From Vibrio ponticus (GTDB lineage: Bacteria; Pseudomonadota; Gammaproteobacteria; Enterobacterales; Vibrionaceae), in contig NZ_AP019658.1 of the NCBI RefSeq assembly GCF_009938225.1, forward strand, positions 1,426,001-1,490,000: a DNA stretch of 64,000 bases, read 5' to 3'. The notes under the pieces are model-generated. The model searched no databases. It was not told where the DNA came from and saw nothing but the letters and a program-made list of their open reading frames with translations. Made by a program: the position numbers and the translations under genes. Numbering within the stretch: position 1 is the stretch's first letter; each line of letters starts with the position of its first letter. Positions 47,350-54,484 of this stretch are shown in pieces.

Positions 47350-47656
47350 CCCTAAACAAAGGTAAGAGGTTAAACTATAACTCCGTTTGCATATAACATA
47401 ACTAATTTCAAAAACAAAAAACCAACCAAAAAAAACATTACATTAACCTCTGGTCAATAACTTATGGTGCATGTATTTTACATATGAAAATTAATAAACA
47501 TTATGATCAACAAGAAAAAGTACACACAATTCTCCACTCCAAATATACACTCTAGTCAAAGGTTAGTCTTAAACTGGCATGTAAATAGGATATTCAAACT
47601 TAATAAAACGCACAGTGAAATATTTGATGTGATATGATTTTATAATCCGCTTCAAT
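47350..47656. other. AT-rich gap between the signal-peptidase-like and adaptor genes
   Basis: 307 bases, strikingly AT-rich, with no ORF I can support on the minus strand. It probably holds a separate promoter for the adaptor/ABC pair. The best chance frame is a 44-codon one on the plus strand at 47503-47637, without a ribosome-binding site. Confidence 0.4.
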
Positions 47657-48376
47657 CTATAAATAACCTAATACTTTTGATTTTATCGCCATTCTATTTA
47701 TATAAATCTCTTCAAATTCTCGTGAATCTATTGAGTTTACTGGATTATCACCCAAGACAAAATAACTTCCTTCAGGAATCTCAGTCATTAGGGTTCTCTG
47801 GTGTTTTTTATCAAGTATATATCCCACTAATTTACTATTAATATATATTCTATCTCCATCAATCTCTAACCTATCTTTAGGTAAACCAACCACCCTTTTC
47901 ATATATGGAATATCTAAATCTCTTTCGAACGAAACCAGATCATCTCTACTTATTTGGTCTTGTTCGGATAATTTGATAAGAAAGATAATATTATCCTCTG
48001 AAACGGTAGGCTCCATACTTACCCCCTGTCCCTGCATAACTTCCAAAGTCGATACAGGAAATATGTATAGCATTAATAATAGGACTGTATTTAACCAAAC
48101 TAGAGGATACTTAAACTCACTTGTATTTTTCGCCTTCACAGAGACAAAAAAACCGCTAAAAAATAAAAACATCACAATCAAAAACTGAAAGAACATTGAA
48201 ACCAAAAATAAATCAAATGAAAAAAAATATTTATTATGGGATATTATAGAAGTTATACTGAGAAGAATAGCACAAATAACCCCATGTTTTTTATCATGCA
48301 GAGTAGCAATCAAACCACAACTGAAAACGTTAACAATAGCAGTTGTGAATTTTTTAACCAATGTGATAGCGAACAA
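47657..48376 (-). CDS. S26-family signal-peptidase-like membrane protein in the peptide export cluster
   Basis: 239 residues from TTG at 48376, with AGGT 7 bases upstream. Residues 1-110 hold about three to four TM helices (around 12-26, 33-46, 53-80 and 92-110). The type I signal-peptidase catalytic part follows: GVSMEPT with Ser120, YMKRVVGLPKDRL with general base Lys160, and a GDNPVNSIDSREF box near 208-220. It is shorter than LepB (about 300) and lacks its large beta domain. Lying between precursor and exporter, it may process the peptide or another secreted product; alternatively its helices confer immunity. Both are inference. Confidence 0.85.
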   Translation of the reverse strand: MFAITLVKKFTTAIVNVFSCGLIATLHDKKHGVICAILLSITSIISHNKYFFSFDLFLVSMFFQFLIVMFLFFSGFFVSVKAKNTSEFKYPLVWLNTVLLLMLYIFPVSTLEVMQGQGVSMEPTVSEDNIIFLIKLSEQDQISRDDLVSFERDLDIPYMKRVVGLPKDRLEIDGDRIYINSKLVGYILDKKHQRTLMTEIPEGSYFVLGDNPVNSIDSREFEEIYINRMAIKSKVLGYL

Positions 48377-48407
48377 TTTATTTACCTAAAGATGCGTTCT
48401 ATATTAT

Positions 48408-48431
48408 AGAGGGTGACATAAATCACCCTCT
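48408..48431 (-). terminator. Hairpin between peptide precursor and downstream genes
   Basis: AGAGGGTGA and TCACCCTCT form a 9-bp stem with a 6-base loop, 10 bases after the precursor stop; on the minus strand ATAATAT follows. It is probably a partial terminator or 3' stabiliser that lets the small precursor be made in excess over the processing and export genes. Confidence 0.65.
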
Positions 48432-48441
48432 GTTTAATTAC

Positions 48442-48675
48442 CTAGTTTTCAATTAAGCGACCGCCACTTCCGCGTTGAGTTCGGCCTTCTCGCTTAGCAT
48501 GGTCTGAGCGTCTTAATTTACGCAATTCTTTATCCTCATTACTATTTAGCTTTCTTGAATGAAAAGCAAGGCGTATCGGTTGTCTTTTAACAACTGCTTT
48601 TGCAACTGTTTTAACATCATCAAACCAACCGCCACCAACGACTAGCTTCGACTCATTAAGGCTTAACTCTTTCAT
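48442..48675 (-). CDS. Double-glycine-leader peptide precursor (class II microcin-like)
   Basis: 77 residues. The leader MKELSLNESKLVVGG fits the PCAT consensus: L4 at -12, S5 at -11, E8 at -8, V12 at -4 and G14-G15 at the cleavage site. The predicted mature peptide of 62 residues starts GWFDDVKTVAKAVVKRQ, has no Cys, about 17 Lys/Arg against 8 Asp/Glu, and a Gly/Arg-rich tail. AGGGA lies upstream of the ATG. It is first in the leftward cluster with an S26 protein, HlyD adaptor and C39-ABC exporter. Antibacterial action is the family expectation; a signalling peptide is possible. I recognise no described homologue. Confidence 0.85.
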   Translation of the reverse strand: MKELSLNESKLVVGGGWFDDVKTVAKAVVKRQPIRLAFHSRKLNSNEDKELRKLRRSDHAKREGRTQRGSGGRLIEN

Positions 48676-49220
48676 GTTTTTGATTTCCCTGATTGAATTT
48701 AAAAGAACTATCTATTATCAATGATGCGCATCACTAGGACGCAAACATAACTTAAGTGAATATGTTTTCAATCATTATATTTATTGTGATTAATAAATTG
48801 TGAATCAAATTAAAGAAAGTCATGTTTTAAATGATAGTCATACCAAAAAACTCTTCTTATTCATTACTTGCCAATTAAACAATTGATAAATAATGGTTTT
48901 CTTTATTAGCAAACCATATACATAAGATATTACATTAGAGTGCCTCTGACCTTTCCCCTAGATTAGTACTACCGTCTCTATGAAATTTCTTATCTTCACG
49001 CCGATTGATTGGTTTAACATTAGTTATGTGTACGGACAATAATAATTTCATTGCAATTGAGGCATGAGAAAAAATATGGTAAATAGAATCACTGAGGATG
49101 GCAATGTTGAGTGTCACTGACACGAAAAGGGGCAAATCTGAGTTATAACCATGCTTCTATACTGGTCGCCCATTTACTTACAAAAAGACTCCTCTACACA
49201 GCCAAAAATATGCATCATCT
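48676..49220. other. AT-rich region upstream of the peptide gene
   Basis: About 545 bases. The part next to the precursor should hold its promoter. No ORF looks real: the 66-codon minus frame at 48935-49135 starts at TTG without ribosome-binding site. No separate immunity gene was found here, although this is where one might be expected. Confidence 0.45.
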
Positions 49221-49810
49221 TAGGTAAAAATGCAGGACAGCATTTTTAGGTTTTCGGCGTCGGGAACGCCTAAAACCGACCGGACCACACCAGCAGACTA
49301 AAGCGCCTTTCTGGTTACTCTTGGGGAAGACAAAGAGTAACTGGACCGCTTGCTGCGAAGCAAAAGAAACCAACAGACTACTAAGCGGGACATACCCACT
49401 AACTAAGTCACCGAATCAAAAAAACAAAAGCCAGATTCCCCGCCTTCGCGTGGAATGACAAAGTTTGAGTCTATCGTTCAAAAATACATGAGTAGCAAAC
49501 CATAACGGCAAGACAAAGAGTAACTGGACCGCTTGTCGCAGAGTGAAAGAGAGCGACACACTACTAAGCGGGACATACCCACTAACTAAGTCACCGAATC
49601 AACAAAAAACAAAAGCTAGATTCCCCGCCTTCGCGTGGAATGACAAAGTTTGAGTCTATCGCTCAAAAGCGCATGAGTGGCAAATCATCATGGCAAGACA
49701 AAGAGTAACTGGACCGCTTGTCGCAGAGTGAAAGAGAGCGACACACTACTAAGCGGGACATACCCACTAACTAACTCGTCGAATAAACAAAAAACAAAAG
49801 AAACCAACAC
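49221..49810 (+). repeat. Composite palindromic repeat with three tandem ~184-bp units
   Basis: The block starts with the hairpin AAAAATGCAGGACAGCATTT (49226 on) and the GCGTCGGGAACGCC stem, then GCGCCTTTCTGGTTACTC. From about 49323 a unit of 183-185 bases (AAGACAAAGAGTAACTGGAC, then AAGCGGGACATACCCACTAA, then CCCCGCCTTCGCGTGGAATG) is repeated with starts near 49323, 49507 and 49692, the last one partial. The blocks match the inverted copy at 42328-42560 and the direct copies at 51211 and 51434. Confidence 0.85.
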
Positions 49811-49836
49811 ACTAACTCACAGCTAGTTCTGACCCA

Positions 49837-50604
49837 CTAGGCGAGTTTGATTGCCTTGGTCGCCATACTACTTTTTATGTGTTTATCTAGAACATCGTCA
49901 TGGCTGATGTCTTCATACATGCCAATGATTGCAAAGCCTGCTGCTGTTTGCCCGCCTATTTGTGTTTCAAGAGAATGACCATACTCGAGCGTATCATTGT
50001 TACTAATTCTTTCTTCAAGTTCAGCCTTGGATAGCTGCTCTATGTCTGAATACGGAATAGTGTTTGTGATTTTCAACTCACCTTTCTCCATACCTTTTAA
50101 GTCAAAAAGATACAGTAATGGGTTCACAAATCCTGATAGTAATAAACCACCCTTTTTTAAGACTCGATAACACTCTGACCAAACAAGATTGGGGTTTCCA
50201 ATAAAACAGTTTGATATAGGATGAAAAACAATATCGAATGATTCGTCATCGAATATTGAAAGATCACACATATCTCTTTGAATTATTTCCATGCTGAGAT
50301 TCTCTCTCTCCATGACCATTCTATCTTTGTTGAGTTGACCTAGACTCATATCCGTTACTGTGACATTTGCTCCCATTGCAGCGAATACCGGTGCTTGTTG
50401 TCCCCCACCAGAAGCGAGACATAGCAGCTTTTTACCTTTTATGGGCATATACCAATCAGAAGGTACTGGTTTGGAGTTAGTCAGAAGAACTTCTGCAATC
50501 CCATTTCTTGCGTCGTTAATTACGTCAGATGACACAGGTTGCTTCCACTCTTCAAACCCATCATCTTTGTCCCAAGCGGTACTGTTGTGCTGTGTGATGT
50601 CCAT
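49837..50604 (-). CDS. Class I SAM-dependent methyltransferase in the accessory region
   Basis: 255 residues. SAM motif I is KLLCLASGGGQQAPVFAAMG, followed by VTVTDMS and, near residue 125, FDIVFHPISNCFI. GAGG lies about 10 bases upstream of the ATG. It forms an operon with the MarR regulator 17 bases upstream, and the pair is enclosed by composite repeats on both sides, so it probably moved as a unit. The substrate is unknown; a self-protecting or drug-modifying methylation under MarR control is one possibility. Confidence 0.85.
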   Translation of the reverse strand: MDITQHNSTAWDKDDGFEEWKQPVSSDVINDARNGIAEVLLTNSKPVPSDWYMPIKGKKLLCLASGGGQQAPVFAAMGANVTVTDMSLGQLNKDRMVMERENLSMEIIQRDMCDLSIFDDESFDIVFHPISNCFIGNPNLVWSECYRVLKKGGLLLSGFVNPLLYLFDLKGMEKGELKITNTIPYSDIEQLSKAELEERISNNDTLEYGHSLETQIGGQTAAGFAIIGMYEDISHDDVLDKHIKSSMATKAIKLA

Positions 50605-50621
50605 AGATCAATCAACCTCAA

Positions 50622-51053
50622 TTATTTTTCTTTATACAGATTTCCAACAAACCCTAATATTTCACAAAATTTATCAAGTTCCTTTTGTGAATAAGCCTCT
50701 TTAAGTTTGGATTCCACCCAATCATCAGTTTGGTTGTATTGTCCTTTTTCGGGGAATGTTGCTAAGTTTGGGTGTAAATAGTGTTTTCTTTTATCACTAC
50801 TACATTGAACTTTCTTGATTAGATTGAGCTTCTCTAAAGCATTTATTTTTTGTGTTACCGCTGGGCGAGCAACCATCAGTAAATCTGCGATTTCAGAAGC
50901 AGTGTACTTTCCTGGATAGCCCATAATAATGTCCAGATATAAGATGCTGTGGTAACTCAACTTGGATTTTTCTAAGGAACCATTCATGATTCTCAGGTCA
51001 TTGATTGCCATATCATGGTAAAACCTATCAATGACTTGCGTTAAATTGCTCAT
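50622..51053 (-). CDS. MarR-family transcriptional regulator
   Basis: 143 residues from ATG at 51053; a GTG two codons earlier is also possible. The winged HTH is KYTASEIADLLMVARPAVTQKINALEKLNLIKKVQCSSDKRKHYLHP, with the wing CSSDKRKHYL. Helices at both ends should dimerise. An almost perfect 24-bp palindrome 15 bases upstream is the likely autoregulatory operator, so the methyltransferase operon is probably induced when a ligand releases this repressor. Confidence 0.88.
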   Translation of the reverse strand: MSNLTQVIDRFYHDMAINDLRIMNGSLEKSKLSYHSILYLDIIMGYPGKYTASEIADLLMVARPAVTQKINALEKLNLIKKVQCSSDKRKHYLHPNLATFPEKGQYNQTDDWVESKLKEAYSQKELDKFCEILGFVGNLYKEK

Positions 51054-51067
51054 CTTCACTTATTCTC

Positions 51068-51091
51068 AATCAAAAGTAGTTACTTTTGATT
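51068..51091. promoter_or_regulatory. MarR-type operator palindrome
   Basis: AATCAAAAGTA and TACTTTTGATT are perfect 11-base inverted arms around GT. A nested TAGTTA..TAACTA repeat overlaps it. It lies 15 bases upstream of the MarR start codon, where binding would block its transcription or translation start region. Confidence 0.7.
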
Positions 51092-51139
51092 AACTATCTT
51101 GCTTTGAGGTGTTCTTGTCAAGCAATCGAACAACCAAGA

Positions 51140-51740
51140 CTCATCAAAAAAACTAAGAAGCCAGATTCGCGCATTCACGACAACTGCAATGTTTCAGTTC
51201 AGCACTCAACTAGGTAAAAATGCAGGACAGCATTTTTAGGTTTTCGGCGTCGGGAACGCCTAAAACCGACCGGATAACACCAGCAAACTAAAGCGCCTTT
51301 CTGGTTACTCTTTGGCAAGACAAAGAGTAATAGACAACTAATCGAGACATACAGCAATACTCAAGCTCAGACAGAATCCAAAAACAAGATTCCGCGGTCA
51401 CGAGAATGACAATGTTTCAGTTCAGCACTTAACTAGGTAAAAATGCAGGACAGCATTTTTAGGTTTTCGGCGTCGGGAACGCCTAAAACCGACCGGACCA
51501 CACCAGCAGACTAAAGCGCCTTTCTGGTTACTCTTTGGTAAGACAAAGAGTAACTGGACCGCTTGTCGCAGAGTGAAAGAGAGCAACACACTACTAAGCG
51601 GGACATACCCACTAACTAAGTCACCGAATCAAAAAACAAAAGCTAGATTCCCCGCCTTCGCGTGGAATGACAAAGTTTGAGTCTATCGACTAAACGGGAC
51701 ATACAGCAATACTCAAGCTCAAACAGAACCCAAAAAACCA
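51140..51740 (+). repeat. Two tandem composite palindromic repeats at right border of accessory region
   Basis: Copies of the AAAAATGCAGGACAGC hairpin block start at 51211 and 51434, a 223-base period. Each is preceded by an ATGTTTCAGTTCAGCAC stretch. The first copy is cut short after CAAAGAGTAA (near 51330); the second continues through AAGCGGGACATACCC and CCTTCGCGTGG to about 51740. They have direct orientation, opposite to the left-border copy. Confidence 0.85.
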
Positions 51741-51806
51741 CTATCCAACTGATTTTAAAAACAATCACCCTAAAAAAGACAAGTTTATTAGCTATCCCTA
51801 ATAAAA

Positions 51807-51830
51807 TTATTTCGAATTTTATCGAAATAA
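51807..51830. promoter_or_regulatory. Perfect inverted repeat upstream of the permease, candidate ArsR operator
   Basis: TTATTTCGA and TCGAAATAA are perfect 9-base arms around ATTTTA, 70 bases upstream of the permease start. Two more TTCGA-type half-sites lie at about 51861-51876 (TTCGAG and TTCGAA). TTTCGA/TCGAAA are also found in the arsR promoter at 42237-42267. Confidence 0.65.
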
Positions 51831-51899
51831 CACTTGATCATTACCGAGATATTTCTATAATTCGAGAAACTTCGAAATTAAACTGAATTTGAGGCTCCT

Positions 51900-52976
51900 A
51901 TGAGTAATGAATTGATGACAATGGCACGCGACGCCCTAGACATGTTCGCGTTTTTAGCGGTAGAGTTGATTATTCTATTCCTAGCAATCAGCTACATCGT
52001 AGGTGTGTTGCAAGAATTTCTAACCCCAGAAAAGATCCAATCGATCCTAAGTTCGCGAAACGGTAAAGGTTACTTTATCGCGGCACTATTAGGTTCTATT
52101 ACACCGTTCTGCTCGTGCTCAACCATCCCTTTCCTAAAAGGCTTGCTACGTGCGCGTGCTGGTTTTGGTCCGATGATGGTGTTTCTATTCGCAAGCCCAC
52201 TACTTAACCCAGTAATTATTGGTCTATTCGTAGTGACGTTTGGCTGGCAAGTGGCGTTGTTCTACTTTGCTATCGCAATGACAGTATCGGTTGTGGCGGG
52301 TTATGTGTTAGAAAAACTGGGCTTTGAGCGTTACGTAAAACCTGAAGCTTACGAATCTGCGAATGCATCAAGCTGCTCTAGCAAATCAAGCTGTGGCGAT
52401 AGCAAACCAGCAGTAGAAGCGGCAACGTCTTGTTGCACTAAATCTGAGCCTGTACCTGCACCGACTAGCTGCTGCACAAGTTCAAAACCAGAGCCTGAAG
52501 TGAAAGTATCTTGTTGCTCAACTGACGGTACCGCGACTGCAACTATGGTTGAAACCAAACAACCAAGCCGTTGGATGCGTATTTGGCTTTCAACTTGGAA
52601 AGACTTTAAACAAGTACTGCCTTACCTAATGTTAGGTATTGCGATTGGCTCATTTATCTACGGCTTTATTCCAACTGACCTAATCGCGGAATACGCTGGT
52701 GCAGGTAAATGGTATGCGATTCCTGTAGCGGCTGTAATTGGTATTCCTTTGTACATTCGTGCTGAAGCGGTCATCCCACTAAGTGCAGCATTGGTACAAA
52801 AAGGCATGGCGTTGGGTTCAGTAATGGCGTTGATTATCGGTAGTGCGGGTGCAAGTTTGACAGAAGTTATCTTGCTTAAGTCTATCTTCAAGAACCAAAT
52901 GATTGCGGCATTCCTAGTGGTTATTCTAAGTATGGCGATTGGCGCAGGCTTCCTGTACACAGTGATCTTCGGCTAA
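51900..52976 (+). CDS. DUF318 permease (ArsP/SO_0444-type metal or metalloid efflux)
   Basis: 358 residues, eight predicted TM helices in two groups of four. The first group carries ITPFCSCSTIPFLKGLL, whose CxC is the metal/organoarsenical site of this family. The central cytoplasmic loop (about 150-225) is unusual, with Cys repeats CSSKSSC, TSCCTK, TSCCTS and VSCCST, pointing to soft-metal or metalloid binding. GAGG lies 6 bases upstream. Members paired with ArsR and SigZ are thought to export Cu/Zn, arsenic or similar; here those regulators sit 9.7 kb away. A bidirectional hairpin ends the gene. Confidence 0.88.
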   Translation: MSNELMTMARDALDMFAFLAVELIILFLAISYIVGVLQEFLTPEKIQSILSSRNGKGYFIAALLGSITPFCSCSTIPFLKGLLRARAGFGPMMVFLFASPLLNPVIIGLFVVTFGWQVALFYFAIAMTVSVVAGYVLEKLGFERYVKPEAYESANASSCSSKSSCGDSKPAVEAATSCCTKSEPVPAPTSCCTSSKPEPEVKVSCCSTDGTATATMVETKQPSRWMRIWLSTWKDFKQVLPYLMLGIAIGSFIYGFIPTDLIAEYAGAGKWYAIPVAAVIGIPLYIRAEAVIPLSAALVQKGMALGSVMALIIGSAGASLTEVILLKSIFKNQMIAAFLVVILSMAIGAGFLYTVIFG

Positions 52977-53035
52977 ATGATTTTCGACTAAACCAGTTAA
53001 TCCACTAGTCTTTCAAATTTCAAATCACTTAAGAC

Positions 53036-53066
53036 AAAACAGCAACTCAATGAGTTGCTGTTTTTC
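53036..53066. terminator. Bidirectional terminator between permease and M23 peptidase genes
   Basis: A stem AAAACAGCAACTCA / TGAGTTGCTGTTTT with a one-base centre is followed by TT on the right and preceded by AAAA on the left. It ends both convergent genes. Confidence 0.85.
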
Positions 53067-53075
53067 TATCTCTAT

Positions 53076-54314
53076 CTAACCTGATCTATTCTCAAGTAAC
53101 CGTTGATCAAAGGCTTTAACCCTCGCGATAAAAGCAGGCTTATCAGCGTCAGACACTGATGAAGCAAGCGGCAGATCCGCTTTCATTGGGTCAACAGCGC
53201 GATTACGCACTAGCACTTCAAAATGCAGATGTGGTCCAGTTAAACGACCGGTCGCCCCAGACAGCGCAATTTTTTGACCGCGTTGAACATATTGCCCTTT
53301 CTTAACCAGAAACTTATCCAGATGCAGATAACGCGTTTTGTAGACACTGTTGTGCTCAATCACCAAATATTTGCCCGCATAAGGATGATTTCTCACCCCG
53401 ATCACTTTGCCATCGCCGATTGAATATATCGGAGCGCCAACTGGGGTGGCGAAATCTGTACCATTATGTGGCGTCACCCTACCTGTGACGGGGTGTTTAC
53501 GCTTGGGATTAAATGGTGAGGTAATTCGGCGATACTGCTTGTCAATTGGATAACGGTTAAACGCACGCTCCAAACTATTACCTTCGCGATCGTAAAACCG
53601 CCCGTCCTCTGCAAGAAAAGCCGCTACTTCTCCATGCGCTAGCTTAAATGAAATCGCTTGAATCTCACTGTTACCAGTCGCATGTTCGCCAAGATATTGC
53701 TCTTTGACTAATACATCAAAGCGATCCCCTGCCCTTAACGCGCGAGAGAAATTGAGCTTATCTTTCAATACTCGAGTTATGTTCGCGATCTGCTTAGAAG
53801 AAAGCCCAAGTTTATGTGCAGATAAGGAAAAGCTGCCATCAACACTTCCCGAATAAAGGTTCTCACGCCACGTCGAGGGAGACTCAGTAAATTGGTAACC
53901 AAACTCCCCATTTTGCTCCCGGCTATAAATGGCTTTCTCTACCAAACTAATATGGTAAGTCAGACTATTGAGTCGTCTTGTCTGTTTATCGAGTGAAAAT
54001 TCTAAATAGTCACCCGGCTTAATGGTATCAAGTTGCAAGGTCGCATGGTCTACTGAGAGTATCTGCTGCAAATCTGTATAGGGAAGATTCCAGTCGGAAA
54101 AAATGCCACTGAGGGTATCGCCCACTTTTACAAAGTAGTGAACCCGTATTGGTTGATCCGATGCGGAACTATTCGCGGCTTTAGTGACAGGTTGATAAGC
54201 GGTGACTTTAATTGGTGCTGCAGGCTCTGGCTCAATCGGCTGCTCGGAAATAAGCGCTGCAACTGCAAATGCACTAAGCGCAACCGCTACTAATGTCAGT
54301 CTGATTTTGTTCAT
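53076..54314 (-). CDS. M23-family murein DD-endopeptidase (ShyB/MepM-like)
   Basis: 412 residues from ATG at 54314; ATG at 54326 is possible but lies only 13 bases from the Zur-like box. Signal anchor (about 3-22), an OapA/LysM-like region (YFVKVGDTLSGIFSDWNLP), and the LytM catalytic domain near 285-385 with zinc ligands HNGTDFA (H, D) and HLHFEVLV (HxH). It cuts peptidoglycan cross-links for sidewall growth. The Zur-like box suggests it is the zinc-starvation-induced ShyB type described in V. cholerae; that identity is inferred from the promoter. Confidence 0.88.
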   Translation of the reverse strand: MNKIRLTLVAVALSAFAVAALISEQPIEPEPAAPIKVTAYQPVTKAANSSASDQPIRVHYFVKVGDTLSGIFSDWNLPYTDLQQILSVDHATLQLDTIKPGDYLEFSLDKQTRRLNSLTYHISLVEKAIYSREQNGEFGYQFTESPSTWRENLYSGSVDGSFSLSAHKLGLSSKQIANITRVLKDKLNFSRALRAGDRFDVLVKEQYLGEHATGNSEIQAISFKLAHGEVAAFLAEDGRFYDREGNSLERAFNRYPIDKQYRRITSPFNPKRKHPVTGRVTPHNGTDFATPVGAPIYSIGDGKVIGVRNHPYAGKYLVIEHNSVYKTRYLHLDKFLVKKGQYVQRGQKIALSGATGRLTGPHLHFEVLVRNRAVDPMKADLPLASSVSDADKPAFIARVKAFDQRLLENRSG

Positions 54315-54338
54315 GGGTAAAAGCATTGATGATTTTTA

Positions 54339-54356
54339 GTTATGTTATAACATAAC
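54339..54356 (-). promoter_or_regulatory. Zur-box-like perfect palindrome
   Basis: GTTATGTTATAACATAAC is a perfect 18-bp palindrome, close to the gammaproteobacterial Zur consensus (TGTTATA-x-TATAACA). It lies 13-25 bases upstream of the possible starts of the M23 endopeptidase, where bound Zur would block transcription when zinc is plentiful. Confidence 0.7.
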
Positions 54357-54484
54357 AATTAATCACCAAATCAGACAAATGTTAATTTGTAAGTCAGACA
54401 ATGAGGAAGACTCACTGCTCCCTCATCCATTTATCCAAACCATTCGGTTCTTGATGCCCAAACCTAGCTTTCAGATCAACGTAA

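Noticed and set aside
47503..47637. 44-codon plus-strand frame in the AT-rich gap of the export cluster
   Set aside because: It is on the opposite strand to the cluster, has no ribosome-binding site, and is of a length expected by chance.
48935..49135. 66-codon minus-strand frame upstream of the peptide gene as an immunity protein
   Set aside because: It starts at TTG with no ribosome-binding site, lies upstream of and separate from the precursor, and shows no clear hydrophobic pattern of an immunity protein.
49323..49800. CRISPR array
   Set aside because: The unit is about 184 bases with near-identical sequence throughout, so there are no short repeats alternating with unique spacers.
49221..51740. 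Repeats considered as integron attC sites (VCR-like) and the region as an integron cassette array
   Set aside because: No GTTRRRY/RYYYAAC core pair bounds the repeats, their hairpins are of a different type, and several copies lie in tandem without a gene between them.
51677..51886. 69-codon plus-strand frame before the permease
   Set aside because: It begins inside the repeat and runs through the permease promoter and its inverted repeat; no ribosome-binding site is seen.
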